A program made the position numbers and the translations under genes. Under the pieces are notes generated by a model. That model ran no database searches. It was not told where the DNA came from and worked only from the letters and a program-made list of their open reading frames with translations. Positions 34,560 to 46,739 of a DNA stretch of 64,000 bases are shown piece after piece. The DNA lies in NCBI GenBank assembly GCA_028023455.1, contig JAQFVV010000036.1:8626007-8690006 (forward strand), written 5' to 3'. This stretch comes from Epiperipatus broadwayi. Taxonomy: Eukaryota > Onychophora > Udeonychophora > Euonychophora > Peripatidae. The number at the start of each line of letters is the position of its first letter. The stretch's first letter is position 1.

Positions 34560-34649
34560 ATTTTGGGGCAGATGAAGTCAATTATGGTTGGTAATCTTTT
34601 ATCTTCTATTAAAACTTTCAACCATGATTGACTTCATCTGCCTCAAAAT
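34560..34649. repeat. Short inverted repeat
   Basis: Arms of about 32 bp: ATTTTGGGGCAGATGAAGTC at 34560 and GACTTCATCTGCCTCAAAAT ending at 34649, each extending into CAATTATGGTTG or CAACCATGATTG. The loop is A+T-rich. No relation to the ribozyme families was seen. Confidence 0.75.
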
Positions 34650-34669
34650 TATTATTGCACACACAAAAT

Positions 34670-34747
34670 GTGGTTAAGACCTGTAGAGGCCTTAGCATTT
34701 TCAACCGCACATGCTTTAGGTTTATTGCCTTAGTAAATATTACTTAC
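34670..34747 (+). repeat. Family E repeat
   Basis: It carries TGTGGTTAAGACCTGTAGAG, then TTTTCAACCGCACATG and TTGCCTTAGTAAATATTACT. It starts directly after the short inverted repeat and a CACACA stretch. Confidence 0.7.
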
Positions 34748-35414
34748 ATAATCAATGTGTGTTAAATAAATTTATATTAAAATACCAATATATAAAAATA
34801 AATAATAGCTAGAGCGAGCTTATGACATTCCCATCCTGAGTAGCATTTTACCATTCTACGATTAAATTAAAAAAAACAAACCATTAAAGTCACACAGCAG
34901 TACATTTCCCACGTGAATGGCTAGCTTCCCACAATTTATATTTATCAATACAATTTTATTGTTTATTTAGTAAATTGTTTGTCTTAAATATAAAATATGA
35001 CTCTTTTTCTTTACTTCAAATCATTTTCCACATGTAAAATGAAAATACTGTCTAAGCAAAACTTCCCGTGCAAATAATTAGAACGTTCAGCAAATATAGA
35101 TTTAAATCTATTTACAGAAGATTACAATTTATTAAACAAAATTTAATGTTTATCAATTCTTTTTTTCAAAGCACATTTCGTTTCAACAATATAACAGGAT
35201 TATCACCACACCGTTTTATATATAATAATACGTTTATTGATTTTATCAGCAGCATTTTTCCATTAATAATTAATCTATCAGTATTTGATGCGAGATTAAA
35301 TACAACATTAAAATATTGAAAAAACGTGATGCAATCATATTACATTTTTCTTTCTCCTTCTATGTGTAAATTTATATAACGTATATACAACATCTTTCCT
35401 ATTATATCCTTTAT
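34748..35414. other. A+T-rich DNA, possibly further PLE decay
   Basis: It lies downstream of the PLE remnant at 35415-36125 when read on the minus strand. I could not recognise the endonuclease domain in it. The plus-strand frame at 35068-35319 shows no domain. Confidence 0.4.
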
Positions 35415-36125
35415 TCAATAATTTATTATCATATATGTCAGTTTTGGACAAATTATCATTTTGAAATTACACAACATATTATTTCTAAATAAAAATGTTC
35501 TAAAAATAAAATCAAGATATTTTATTTTGTTTACACTGTTCTCAGAAGTAGCAGTCCATTTCAACCCATCTATTTTATTTAATTTATTTGTTAATATTGC
35601 TGTAATCCAAGCACTAAGCACCTAACAATTATATCTAAATTAACTTTTAATATTTAATTGGGAAAAAATTATTTTAAGATATTTTTTTATATGACAATAT
35701 ATAACTGCATACAATAGATAAAACCTGCAATTCTATTGGCCAACCACAATCCACCTTATGTAATTGATTTTCAAATGTGGCAATCAAATTGTGGTCAATA
35801 AATGTTAATAATTGAGTAAACTGGCATTTAAATGTACACACTTCTTTATTATATAAACATTGATCAATCACGTGAATAGATTCCTTTTTTATAGATCCAG
35901 AGAGAAGCAAATACTCTAACTTATTCAGCCAAAATTAACTTTACAATCTTTTTTACCCAAATCAAATGAACATGAAATTGTATGTTTACTAAAACTTAAT
36001 TCATCTTGCAAAAACTTTCCAACATAAACTACTGCTTGATAAAACATCAAAACTTCAAAATCCAACATAAGTTTAATAAATGAAGTTTCTCCTTGCACTT
36101 TTAAATTTAATAAGGGTACTAAACT
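35415..36125 (-). pseudogene. PLE reverse transcriptase remnant
   Basis: Minus-strand fragments in order: an upstream open stretch (36131-35925) without clear motifs, then LLTFIDHNLIATFENQLHKV and GWPIELQ (about 35815-35730). These align with FIDRNIYAIFKHEFYKM and GWPMGLP in the 47.6 kb copy. Further down are ILTNKLNKIDGLKWTATSEN and IKYLDF, then RTFLFRNNMLCNF (about 35600-35450), matching the post-YVDD part of the other PLEs. The YVDD region itself is lost. A family B block abuts the 5' end at about 36117. Confidence 0.7.
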
Positions 36126-37300
36126 CTCCATACAGTAATGCCATCAACTGCAAGCCTTCATAATGAATGGATGCAGGAAGGTTTGTGCATAAAGTCCTTA
36201 TCTAGTGTATACTCATTCAACACCTCCAGACTAATTTCTAGCTTGTGGCTTTCATCTGTAAGGAGCCTTAGATTTGAGATTACTGTACCTAGATCTTAGG
36301 ATCTAATGCAACCCTCCAGCAATCACCTTTTACCTAATGGCTAACTATAAAGCTAGGATCCCAAGATAAAAACACCATAATGTTTTCAACGTAATCTCAT
36401 TCACTTGGATTTGAACTCAGTTTAGCATCTATACATTTTGGTGTTTTTAATTTTTGAAAAAACATAGTCACCATTATTCTATGGGCAGGATAGGTATAAA
36501 ACCATCAAAACATTACATAATCACCATTTCATATGGTTATACACACTATTAGTAAGAGTACCAACATCTCTATACAGTAGTGTCACCAAGTGCAAGCTTT
36601 CACAATCAATGTATAGAGAGCTGCATTAGATCCTAAGATCTAGGTTCAGTGCTCTCAAATTCAAGGCTACTCAGTGAGGAATTCTACAAGCCAGAATCTA
36701 GTCTGTGGATATTGGATGAGTGGGCACTAGATAGGGATTGTACATCAAGCCTTCCTGAATCTATTGATTACAAAGGCTTGTACTTAATTGCACTATTTGG
36801 AGAGTGTTTAGTATTCTTATTAACAGCACGTGTAAGCATATGAAATGGAGATCAAGTGATGTTTTGAAGGTTTTATACCTATCCTGTCCACAGAGCAATG
36901 GTGACTATGGTTTGTGAAAAACCAAAGACACCAAAATATATAGATGCTGAACTGAGTTCAGAATGACTAGACAAGCAAATGAGCTTGGGTTGGAAACATT
37001 GTGGTGTTTTTATCTTGGACTCCTAGCTTTGTAGTTAACCAAATAGGTAAAAGGTGGCTGCTGGAGAATTGCATCAGATCTTAAGAACTAGGTGCAGTAC
37101 CTCAAATCCAAAGCTTCTCACTGATGAAAGCCACAAGCTAGAAACTAATCTGGAGATGGGCGAGTAGGCACTAGATAGGAATTTTATGCACAAACATTCT
37201 TGCATTCATTGATTATTAAGGCTTCCACTTGGTTGCACTACCGTATGGAGAGTTTGGACCTCTTATTAACAGCATGTGTAGGCATATTAAAAGGTGATCA
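36117..37300. repeat. Family B block between two PLE remnants
   Basis: One minus-strand unit (36117-36560) is followed by two plus-strand units whose ribozyme segments start at 36658 and 37104, a spacing of 446 bp. The landmarks are as in the 18.2 kb array. Ribozyme remnants are at 36214-36275 (minus, core CAGAUGA), 36658-36717 (plus, core GUGAGGA) and 37104-37165 (plus, core and GAAA intact). PLE remnants flank the block on opposite strands. Confidence 0.75.
37104..37165 (+). ncRNA. Hammerhead copy with intact core boxes, family B
   Basis: CUGAUGA (37120-37126), stem II AGC with GCU around a CACAA loop, and GAAA (37141-37144) are all intact. Stem III is ACU facing AAU, with one mismatch next to the A-U pair, followed by an AUC triplet. 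The inner stem UCUCA with UGGAG has lost one to two pairs, and the outer 3' strand is damaged by a small deletion. Among family B copies it keeps the best core but a weak stem I. Confidence 0.55.
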
Positions 37301-37319
37301 TATGATAATTTTAAATTTC

Positions 37320-38000
37320 TAAAAATAATTTATTTTAAAAAAAAATTAAGTACAATCATATTCTAAATAAATTAAATGAAACTGATGGTTTGAAATGGAT
37401 TGCTACTTCTGAGGACGGTTTATATAAAATTAATTTTATTGAGAATATATCAATTAGATGATTTGTACATCCTAAGTCAAATTATGCTTAAATATGCTGG
37501 ATTTAGAACATCTTTATATAGAAATAATATGCTACACGATCACCATAGAGAGTTTTGTCTGTTTTAAATAATATGTTGTTTAAATTTCAAAGAGATAAAT
37601 TATCCAATATTGAAATATAAGCTGTAGGATAGAATAGAAAGGATATTTTATAGACATTATATAAATTTACACATATTGGTTTTTTCTCATTTTAATGCTG
37701 AAACTAATGTTGGACCAAATATTGGCAAATTGTTGATAAAATCAATAAATGTAATATCATATACAAAGTGGGTCCATTTATATTGTGAGTTAAGCGTATG
37801 TTGAAAAAGAGAATGCATGAACACGAAATATTGTATAATAAATTGCAAGGTTCTATGGATAGACTAAATCTATATTTGCAGAACATTTAGTTATTTGTAA
37901 AGAAGGTTTTTGCTTTAATGGTGTTTTGATTGACACGTGGAAAAATATTTGAGGAAAAGAAAAATCAGTCACACTTTGTAAACCTGACAGACAATTCATT
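37320..38000 (+). pseudogene. PLE remnant, plus strand
   Basis: Plus-strand fragments LNKLNETDGLKWIATSEDG and INFIENI (about 37365-37455) match the post-YVDD region of the 35.5 kb remnant. Farther on, KCNIIYKVGPFIL is followed by MLKKRMHEHEILYNKLQGS (about 37745-37855), a decayed GIY-YIG start (compare NCIIYKWTCGCG and KEHLLLFKRVQ in the 46.8 kb copy). Many stops and frameshifts are present. Confidence 0.6.
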
Positions 38001-39963
38001 AGGTGAACATATAATTATATATAAATTAAGGAGAGCTGGTAATTCATGTGGAAATACTACTGGTTTAATTTTAATAAGATTTTTTATTAAATATTAACGT
38101 AAAATGCTACTCAAGATAGTGGACATGCTTCAAACTGGCTATAGCTATTCTTTATTTTTATATATTGGTATATTTTGAATACTGCAAAATTTACTCCAGA
38201 ATTTGTTATTTATTATACCTGATTTTATGTAAATATATACTTCAAATTGAAGCAGTTACCACTGAGTTACGTGATGTGATATCAAAAACAATAAAAAAAA
38301 GGAATATCTCTCTCTATGGTCTGTTGTTATATAAGCGTAGGTTTTGACACAGTTTTGGAATTATAGGATGAATTTTGTTTATTGTTTCAATTTATGTATA
38401 GACTAAAAAGTCTAAAATCACCATTAATATATAAGCTTATATAACAACAAAGTTTAAAAAGATATACCATTCTCTCACTCATTGTTTTTAACATCACGTG
38501 ACTCAGTGAGAGGTAGGTATTTTTATTTCAATTACAGATATTTAAACAAAGTTATGATTATTTGTTATATATTAATATGAGAGATTCTGTTCAAAATCAG
38601 GTTATGGAAATAAGTAATAGACTATTACTACCAAAACAAAGAACTTAATTATCAATAATCATAAAATACTACTTCTTCCTTTTCTTTTAACAAGAGTTAC
38701 CCCAGCATTTCAATAGTTAAGGCTACATTATAAACATTAAGGAATTTTTTTGAATCATTAAAAAAATATTTTTGTTTATCTTATCAAACAAAAGAAGTCT
38801 TATTTTTTATTAATTCATGTATTAGATATTTTATTTCAAATAAAATATGAATTTAAAACTAAACGGTGATGAAACCTACAGAACAGTCTAATTATAAAAA
38901 AATAATTACCAGATTTTGCATTTATAAGTGTATGAAAAAATGGTTTGATTTATTTTCTTATATTAGTAATATTCCATAGTCAAACAAATTTCTCTGTGAG
39001 TTACAAACAAGGAGTCAATAATAATTTACTTAAATTATTATTTAATGACACACTTTGATTACTCACTCAACATGAGCTATAATTTAATTATAATATTCTT
39101 CTATTTAGTTATTTAATTTGTCTTTATGCAGAATTTAATATAAATATACATATATCTCATATAAAGATATTTGACATTTTTATAAAGGGTTTAAGAAAGG
39201 ATAAATAATTAATATCAGATTCATTTTGTCTGGCCTAATAACTTTTTCAATTCTCTAAAATATTTCTAAAAACAAAAACAACTCTCAAAAGTTGGGGATA
39301 ATAATAAGTGTAATTATGTACAAATCAATATTAATTATATATATATAATATACATAAATAAATAATTACATTATTTAGATTTTTTTTTAAAATAAGTAAT
39401 AATCAAGAATTAAACCTTTTACTCAAATATGAGCAGTTTTGGCCCGGCTTTATTTATTTTTGCGGTTTTGAGTTTTTTTAAAAGGACATTTTGAATTTTC
39501 GTTAGTTTTAAATCTATTATATATTTTTGTCTTGCGTTATAGTCGTTTTAATTCTTTAAACTAAAGATTTTACTTTTTTGAAACAATGTTAATTATTATA
39601 AATATATTTAATTTATTTGAATAGTAACTTCAAAGAAAAATAGAAATCATTCTTGTCTCCTTACATAATTTGGTATGCTCTTATTAATGTCCTGAGATAT
39701 ATTTAATAGTTAATTATAAAACAGTGTGGGCATTTTTCCATTCCGATATCATATTAGGCTAAAATGAAATCTACTTTTTCGTCTTATAATATTATAGTAA
39801 GTAGTAAATATTAAAACATCATGCGAAATTCACAATGTGTTTATGTATAAACAAAGTAAAATTTGCAGTTAAAATCGTATTTTTTCAATTAATTGATCAT
39901 AAAATACCAGATTCGAGAATAACATTGAAACAGCAATCTACATTCTTAGCATTTTTTTTTCTT
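38001..39963. other. Non-coding A+T-rich DNA downstream of the first SMB gene
   Basis: Nothing coding was recognised on either strand. In particular, no seven-helix receptor exon is visible on the minus strand that could extend the SMB-domain gene starting at 41277. Confidence 0.5.
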
Positions 39964-41277
39964 TTAGGATTGATTGCTATTAAATTCAAATCGCGTAAAG
40001 CTTTCTTCTTGTGGAGTGCCTACATTATTATGAACACTTATTCGATGAGTGTGCCAACGGTTACTGGTTTTGAAGCCTTGGTCACCTTTATTAAACGTTG
40101 TAAAAAATGGATTCGGTGGAAATCTGGAAGGCTTACCCAGAAAGCTACGGCATAGTCCTTGAAAAGGATCATAAATAAACCCATTTAAGCATTCAGCAAT
40201 CCTAAAACGATTGAAAGGAAATAAAGGTACAACTGCTTCAATGTCACATTTGTCTTTTTCAGAAGATGGAAGTAATAGGCTTTGTTTTGGTTCACACTTA
40301 CCATTGATTAAAATTTCATTTGAAGGACACTGGTTAAAGTTATCAAAAAGTTCATTCAGTTTAACTGGACTACATTCTGAAAGCTCTCCTTTAAAATAAT
40401 AACTCATTAATTTTTCACCTGTATCTTTGTCCCATTTAATTAAGTCTTCCGTGACGTCACATTGGAGTTCATTAAGAGGAACGTGATTGCAGATGGCACA
40501 ATATATATTTTTATAAGCATAATTATCACTTTTTCTATAGACTAGAGAAGTGTAGCCTTCCACACATTTGTGTTCAATATTCGGCTTTTGCCAGGTTTCA
40601 TCGCACCAATAAACGTGCTCTTGACATTTCTGGATAATGCTTATATCTGGTGGGATACTGTACAAAGTAAGACAGGATAGATTACTGTAACGATTCTGCA
40701 AATAAAATTTTAACGGATCCAGATTCCAATTTTTAGTTTTCATATTAAAACGCAATTTATTTCTTAATATATAACCATTCATAACTTTCGCTTCCTGTTT
40801 AGATAAGGAACACTTTACTACAGGGTTCCAGAACCAAAGAGCGGGAATAGGTTCTTCATTACACACAGCACAAAATATGTTTCTGTAAGTGAAAGCAGTT
40901 TTACGGCTTGTAACAGGGATTAAACTAAACGGGTCATCTATTGACGTTTGATCGCACTGGTCGCGTAATTTTTTTGATGTTCGTGGCGGACATTTTTGTT
41001 GGAGGTAATACGATTCTGCTAGTCCTTCACTAGAGCAAATAAAGTCATCAGTAAAAGTTTGTGCGTGTTGATTCACTGAATCAATACAACAATCATTAAA
41101 AAAAATACACGCGTCATCGCAATAACAACTAGCGGCTTGAACCGCAGCTCGAGAACTTCGATCCCAAAAATGATTTTCGGAACATAATCGGCGATTGCGG
41201 CAGTATAAACTTCCGGGTTTGTTATCTATCTGAGCGGTTATTAAGGCTGGCAGAATTAGATAATGTAGAAGTACCAT
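39964..41277 (-). CDS. Secreted somatomedin-B-domain, cysteine-rich protein (paralogue 1)
   Basis: The frame is open from 41361, but I place the start at the Met at 41277, residue 29 of the open frame. It begins an ideal signal peptide (MVLLHYLILPALITA), and a TATATAAA-like box lies about 55 bp upstream. Numbering from 41361, a somatomedin-B domain follows with its eight cysteines (54, 60, 79, 81, 85, 91, 92, 109) in the family spacing, including CYCD and DCC. Then come two related cysteine modules, TYRNIFCAVCNEE (158-170) and AYKNIYCAICNH (282-293), with WNPVVKCS between them, and a CLNGFIYDPFQGLCR motif near the end. No transmembrane helix is seen. This layout resembles the ectodomain of lophotrochozoan class B/adhesion-like receptors, but the frame stops. 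A weak donor (AAAGGTGACC near 40083) could splice out before the stop. Function unknown; extracellular. Confidence 0.75.
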   Translation of the reverse strand: MVLLHYLILPALITAQIDNKPGSLYCRNRRLCSENHFWDRSSRAAVQAASCYCDDACIFFNDCCIDSVNQHAQTFTDDFICSSEGLAESYYLQQKCPPRTSKKLRDQCDQTSIDDPFSLIPVTSRKTAFTYRNIFCAVCNEEPIPALWFWNPVVKCSLSKQEAKVMNGYILRNKLRFNMKTKNWNLDPLKFYLQNRYSNLSCLTLYSIPPDISIIQKCQEHVYWCDETWQKPNIEHKCVEGYTSLVYRKSDNYAYKNIYCAICNHVPLNELQCDVTEDLIKWDKDTGEKLMSYYFKGELSECSPVKLNELFDNFNQCPSNEILINGKCEPKQSLLLPSSEKDKCDIEAVVPLFPFNRFRIAECLNGFIYDPFQGLCRSFLGKPSRFPPNPFFTTFNKGDQGFKTSNRWHTHRISVHNNVGTPQEESFTRFEFNSNQS

Positions 41278-41329
41278 CTTGATTAATAAAGTTTCTTTTA
41301 AAGCTAACAGCATTTCTTTACATTTGAAT

Positions 41330-41343
41330 ATTTTATATATATT
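41330..41343 (-). promoter_or_regulatory. Candidate TATA box of the SMB gene
   Basis: The minus strand reads TATATATAAAATA about 53-66 bp before the preferred start codon at 41277. The spacing fits transcription starting just upstream of that Met and would leave the more upstream in-frame Met codons untranscribed. In A+T-rich DNA such a motif is easily found by chance. Confidence 0.35.
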
Positions 41344-42662
41344 AAAAATAAGATGTGTCATTGAACTGGAAATGGGGAAGTGAAAGTTAAAAAAAATTGC
41401 CCCTGGTCACGGATTGACCTGAACTATTCCATCTCTTCTTTCGTTACGGTGAATAAGTAATGTATTTTAAAAATTTCTTTTCTATCCAACATCGATTATA
41501 AAATTTAATAATCTTTATTTGAAAGTAAAAAAAGATAATTAATGAAATAAATAATATAAGGAAATTTTTTTAAAAAAAAAAGTAAATTATTTTGAACTTA
41601 ACAATAGATCATGCAAGTAAAAGGTCAGCAGTCCAAATTGCTACAGTATATATTTATATAACTGTAGAACTTTTTAACGTAGCGATTGGCACATCTGTCT
41701 GCCTTGATCTCTATTTGGGGGCTTGAATTTTTTTCTTAGCTGAGATGTAAGCAAGATTTTCTAGCCATTTAATAAAGGATATCTAGCATTTCTTAGCGAG
41801 AAAACAAATAAATAAATAAAAAAAACCCATACAACTTCACACCAGGGATTGAATAAGAATTCTTTCGCGGAAAGATACTAAAGGGTTATTTGTCTAAAGT
41901 GGCCATTCAAAACTATTCCGCTTTATCTATATATCAATATATATATATATATAGCAATTATTCTTACTTTATCTTCATATTTCAAAATAAATCTCTTTCA
42001 GGACTACTTATATTATGATATTCGTTTAAAAAATTGATTCAGTTTACCGACAGACTTTTATTTTTATTCTATATTGAACCTATATTCATTTAAGGTTTTT
42101 ATACTTTACAACTAAGTTAGTAATATCAATTTAGGCTTGAATCTATTAATTTCTTTTCCCATTATTGTTTATGACTCTAATATTTTTATTATTACTTAGT
42201 TGTCGAATCACTGTAATTTTTATTATTTTAGAATTCAGGATCACTGTTTCATAACATCAGTCAAAAAGAGCAAAACATACTGATAGACATTATATTCACA
42301 CGCACACACACATATTTATATGATTATACGTTGTACTATTTACATATCAAACTTTCTCACATTTTTGAAATTATTCACTTTAAATAAATACATCAATAAT
42401 TATGATTGTTACTAATCATTTATTGAGCTAAAGATGATTATCTCATTACTAATCAAGATATAAACTTTAGAACCAATTAAAATCAATATATCCGCAAATT
42501 ATTAATGCATTTACATATGAATCATTAATCCAGTACAAATTTTAATACAATGAAGAAACGTTTAGGCTTATCATAAAATGCATCTTAGGAATTATTTATC
42601 TTTTTCAGATATTTTTATTGATATAAATATCGTGTATTGAAAGTTTTAAATATCCATATATA
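41344..42662. other. Non-coding A+T-rich DNA, possible decayed SINE
   Basis: A stretch at about 41760-41933, read on the minus strand, has TTATTCAATCCCTGG, a weak B-box-like segment, followed by an A+T body. It might be an old tRNA-derived SINE. No other feature was seen. A CA run lies near 42300. Confidence 0.35.
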
Positions 42663-42863
42663 TAAAGTTAAGCATTAAATCATCCCACATGGTTAAGAAA
42701 TCCAGTACCGCCCTGTATTTATATATTAGTTCACAGAGGGCGGTATTGAATTTCATTTTGAACTGGCTATTTTGAAATACGAATTCTAATGTATTTATAT
42801 ATTAGTTCACAGAGGGCGGTACTGGATTTCTTAACCATGTGGGGTGATTTAATGCTTAATATT
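42663..42863. repeat. Inverted repeat with an internal direct repeat
   Basis: Outer arms AGTTAAGCATTAAATCATCC to CAGTACCGCCCT (42666-42712) and AGGGCGGTACTGGATTTCTT to GGTGATTTAATGCTTAA (42813-42860) are inverted copies. Inside, the segment GTATTTATATATTAGTTCAC with AGAGGGCGGTA occurs twice in direct orientation (about 42714 and 42790). No ribozyme core was found. A preceding ATTATTTATCTTTTTCAGAT at about 42593 resembles the family D tail. Confidence 0.7.
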
Positions 42864-45800
42864 TGTATATTTATTTCAGTATAGCGTTATGCACTGGAAT
42901 TATTTTCTATAAAGTTATATATATATATTGAAGTTTTAATTATATATATACAAGTGTATAATAAATAAGTTTCAAAGATAGTTTCAAAGAAACTAATTGT
43001 TTTGGTACTAGAACAACTTTCCAGAGAAAAAAATACCTTTTTCAATTCCTAAAAGAGGAAAAAATGTTATAAAAAATTTCATTGATTCATCAGACGAAAT
43101 ATTCATATTGCATTCACAACAATTTAACAATCAACAACCCACTTAGGATAAAGTTTTTTATTGGCGATCTAGCAGTCATAATTAAATATTCAAGAGAATA
43201 AAAACAAAAAACTTAAAAATATGAAAGTTTATTAAGCAGACTGTCAATGAATTGAGGTTATCAAAGACATGCTTGGCAATGAATCAGGTCGGAATGTTTT
43301 TAATGATCTTTTATTGTATCTAGAAGTAAAGAAAATGTGTCTTGGTCAGTTTAGAAAATTAAATACCATTTTATTAAATGAAATAAACCTCTAAGCAGTC
43401 AAATTTAATGGTTTTTAATAGAAAAAAGTTTTAAAATCAATTGTTTAGATTATTCTAAGTTTACGCACACACACATATATATATATTGTAATGACCACGA
43501 ATTGGATCAACAGATAGATGAATAATTGCATGTTGATTTAACTAAAAATTAATAAGAAATTAGATAGTTAACATAGCTTTAAATAAATATGACAATATTC
43601 TTTCATACAATAAAAACAGTTAATAAATAAATAAATAAATAAATAAAAGTATAAAGAAGTAGATTGCTGTCAAACATCCAAACATTTTGTTAAAGCTTAA
43701 AAAATAATTGATTTCAAACAGAATGAAGTAATGATTTATGAAAATCAGTTTGAAAAATGGCTTAAATTGAGAAATTAAAACTTCTAATAAAGGCCATAGA
43801 AGGGAAAAGGGATTCCTTGTGAATGAAACATCCCATTTTTAGCGCTAATTTTGATCAGTTTAACAGCAAGCATTAAAGATAAACAATCAAAGATGATGAG
43901 CTAATAGTGATTTACTGATTGTCATTTGGTAACAATTTATTTGGAATTTATACAAGTCAAGTTTATTATAATTTCACAATATGGACTGGTCTTATGGCAC
44001 ACAACTTAATATGTGATGTGCATAATATATATAAAAGTTTAACTTGTTTCATGGTTTGGTGTCATTTTAAAAAACTGACTTGAGACACAATTTTCACAAT
44101 AACTTCAGTTTTCATAATATTAGAGCAAAAAGCTTTACATTGATAGAAACTAGAAGAATGAAGGAAAACACTAAAGCTAAGACAAATATTTCAAAATCCA
44201 AAATAATTATTACTTTATTGGTTGTTAATATTTTCTAATTTCTCATTAATTAAATTACATTTTCATTGCTAATTTCTTTGTATTCCTCACAAAATTCTCA
44301 TTCAAACCAAATATAATACTTCTTACCTGAGATAATCCATTGTTTCAGAATCGGCAAAAATAGTCACATAAGAATTTTTTATTTTTATCTTGTACCTCAA
44401 AAGTTAACAAATATCAAGGCATCTATAAGAAAAAGATTAATCATAATAGAAAAATACAAAATAAATTATTTCCAGAAGATAGATATGTATTTGCCATTAT
44501 AGAAATTGGCTTCTTGTCTATACAAAAGTAGAAATTGAAGGCCACTGTCTGTATCAATGACAAAATGAGTTTCATCTCTTCATTTTATATTTTTTGTGTA
44601 CACCAGTAATGTTTATATTCTTTATGCACACCAGTGATGCTACCTTGTTACATTTATTGCCCCAAAGAGATATAATTTATTTGCATACAGCTCATTTTTT
44701 AGCTGTAGACATGAAAATAATGTGATGCAAGATGGGGCAAAACTACTGACTCCACAGCATGAGTATCAAGACATAGGCAAGAATCAGGATTTGATTCTTT
44801 GCCTGAATACAATTCCATGTGGTATACATAGTCATTGTGGCTATCACCACATACACCACTTGAAACCTCTCTTTATTGATTTTAAGAGTTTACATTTTTA
44901 TACGGTACTATTCCCAATATATTTTGTGATTGCTTTTTGTACATCTGATAATCAGTCTTAAAATTTAAATTGCACTGCTCTATAATACCTTAATTACATA
45001 AAATTATTTATTATAGAAACACTGACATGCAAGTGCAAATATAAACACACTAATACAAATATAAACACACTAATAAATTATTAAGCCTTTTGAGAATCAT
45101 TATGTCTATAAAATAAGATTGCCTCAAATTTGGATTAGAGCCCCGAAATTACATTGTTCATAAGCCACTTTTGTTATATTTGAATACAAATATACTGTAT
45201 AATTTATATATTACACAGACACAACAATACAACAAACAAAGACGTTAATAAATTATACATTTATCAAATAAATAAAAAAAATTTAAAATAAAAATAATCA
45301 AATAATTAAGAAATTAAAATTGAATACTTACAACTAATATTCCACGATTATGTTTTCATCGGGATGAAGGTCTTGCAATTAAAATCATCAGAGAATTTTT
45401 AATCAATTTCAGTAAAGAGTCTGGCCGATAAAAAAATTCTGCTGTTGTCTTTATCATGATCTGGTAAATTGTGCAGAAAAGAAAAAAAAAGAATTTATTT
45501 TGTCCAATTTTGACATGAGATATGGCATTTTAAAAAGGAAATAAAACTGCAGTGACTTCTGTGAGTTTTATAAACATCATGCATATAGTTTTCCCATAAA
45601 AAATTAAAAAGAAAACAAAATTTCAATGAATCAGCTTCTGCTAGAAGCTGTCATGCTACAGGCAGCCAAGGTGTTTTAAAGGAAAAGTAAAATGAATACA
45701 GACAAAATTTATTATATATATTGATTTAAAATATATAGTCTGGAACAATTTAAATATTTATTCAGTAGTAATATTTTTTGATATTTTTAAACTACTATAA

Positions 45801-46449
45801 ATTATTTAGGATCAGTTATAAAAATCTTTAATCCAAATAATTTTATCTTATTTTTACGATTTTGAAAAAAATGAAAATTTAACAAAAAAAAGAAAATATT
45901 TTTGACTAACTAAGAAGGTTTTCTTTATAATGTACATTAATTAATATGTTTTTAGTTAAAGGATTAAGAATTTCTTTTAAAAACTAATTAGTTTTAATAA
46001 ATATAAATTGATAAACAGGACAGTGTAAATGAATTATTATCTTGTTATTATTAATCAAAATGAAAAATAACTTACTGCAATTCTCTTGTATACCATAAAC
46101 AGGATATTCAGATTAGGGTTAGTTAATTACAGAAAATGCAGATATAGAGAAATTGAATTCAGTTTTTTAAAAAAGATAATTGTTGCTAGGCACCATGTTG
46201 CTCAAGTTTGATATTCATTAGAGATAGGGATGTCTTCTCTGGGATGCTTCATAGGTTAATATGTGAGAACTATATTAGTTTGAAAATTATAGAAGCTTAA
46301 TGGAATTTAGGATTACTAACATTTATCTATATCCTGGACATGACAATAATGAGACAGCCAATAGTCTTGAGACTTCAGTGCTATGTTTTATATATATATG
46401 ATAAACAAAACAATTATAAATTTCGTAACTTGCTATAGCTTGAATTTTA
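42864..46449. other. Non-coding A+T-rich DNA
   Basis: No gene or named repeat was recognised. A short AAAT run is at about 43622-43647. The open frame at 44722-44961 has no domain. Confidence 0.45.
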
Positions 46450-46694
46450 TGATCACTAGATGGAGCTTTACCAATAGCCCACTATCAAGCTTGTTTACAT
46501 AAATGCTGAGAGAAATAGAATTCAATATCTCTTTCAAATTGTTTTCCTACCCTTTACTGACATGACCAATTAGCTCGAAACCATGATTTAAAGGTTGGAG
46601 ACAATTTGAAAGAGATATTGAATTCTATCTCTCTCAGCGTTTATGTAAACAAGCTTGATAGTGGTCTATTGGTAAAGCTCCATCTAGTGATCAT
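46450..46694. repeat. Family C foldback
   Basis: Arms of about 95-100 bp (46450-46550 and 46601-46694) carry ATGATCACTAGATGGAGCTT, AGCTTGTTTACATAAA and AGAATTCAATATCTC in inverted form. The loop (46551-46600) holds CUGACAUGA followed by a degenerate stem II and GAAACC, the family C version of the ribozyme core on the plus strand. It sits next to the 3' end of the PLE at 46740. Confidence 0.75.
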
Positions 46695-46739
46695 ATATAT
46701 ATATATTTAAAAACTTATAAATATATATATATATATATA

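Noticed and set aside
39835-40155. 106-residue plus-strand frame
   Set aside because: It overlaps the 3' part of the SMB-domain gene in antisense and has no domain of its own. The same holds for the plus-strand frames at 40211-40399, 59307-59577 and 59814-60140.
43081-43112. On the minus strand, CUGAUGA followed closely by GAAA, resembling a hammerhead core
   Set aside because: Only six bases separate the two boxes, too few for a stem II, and no stem I pairing is present.
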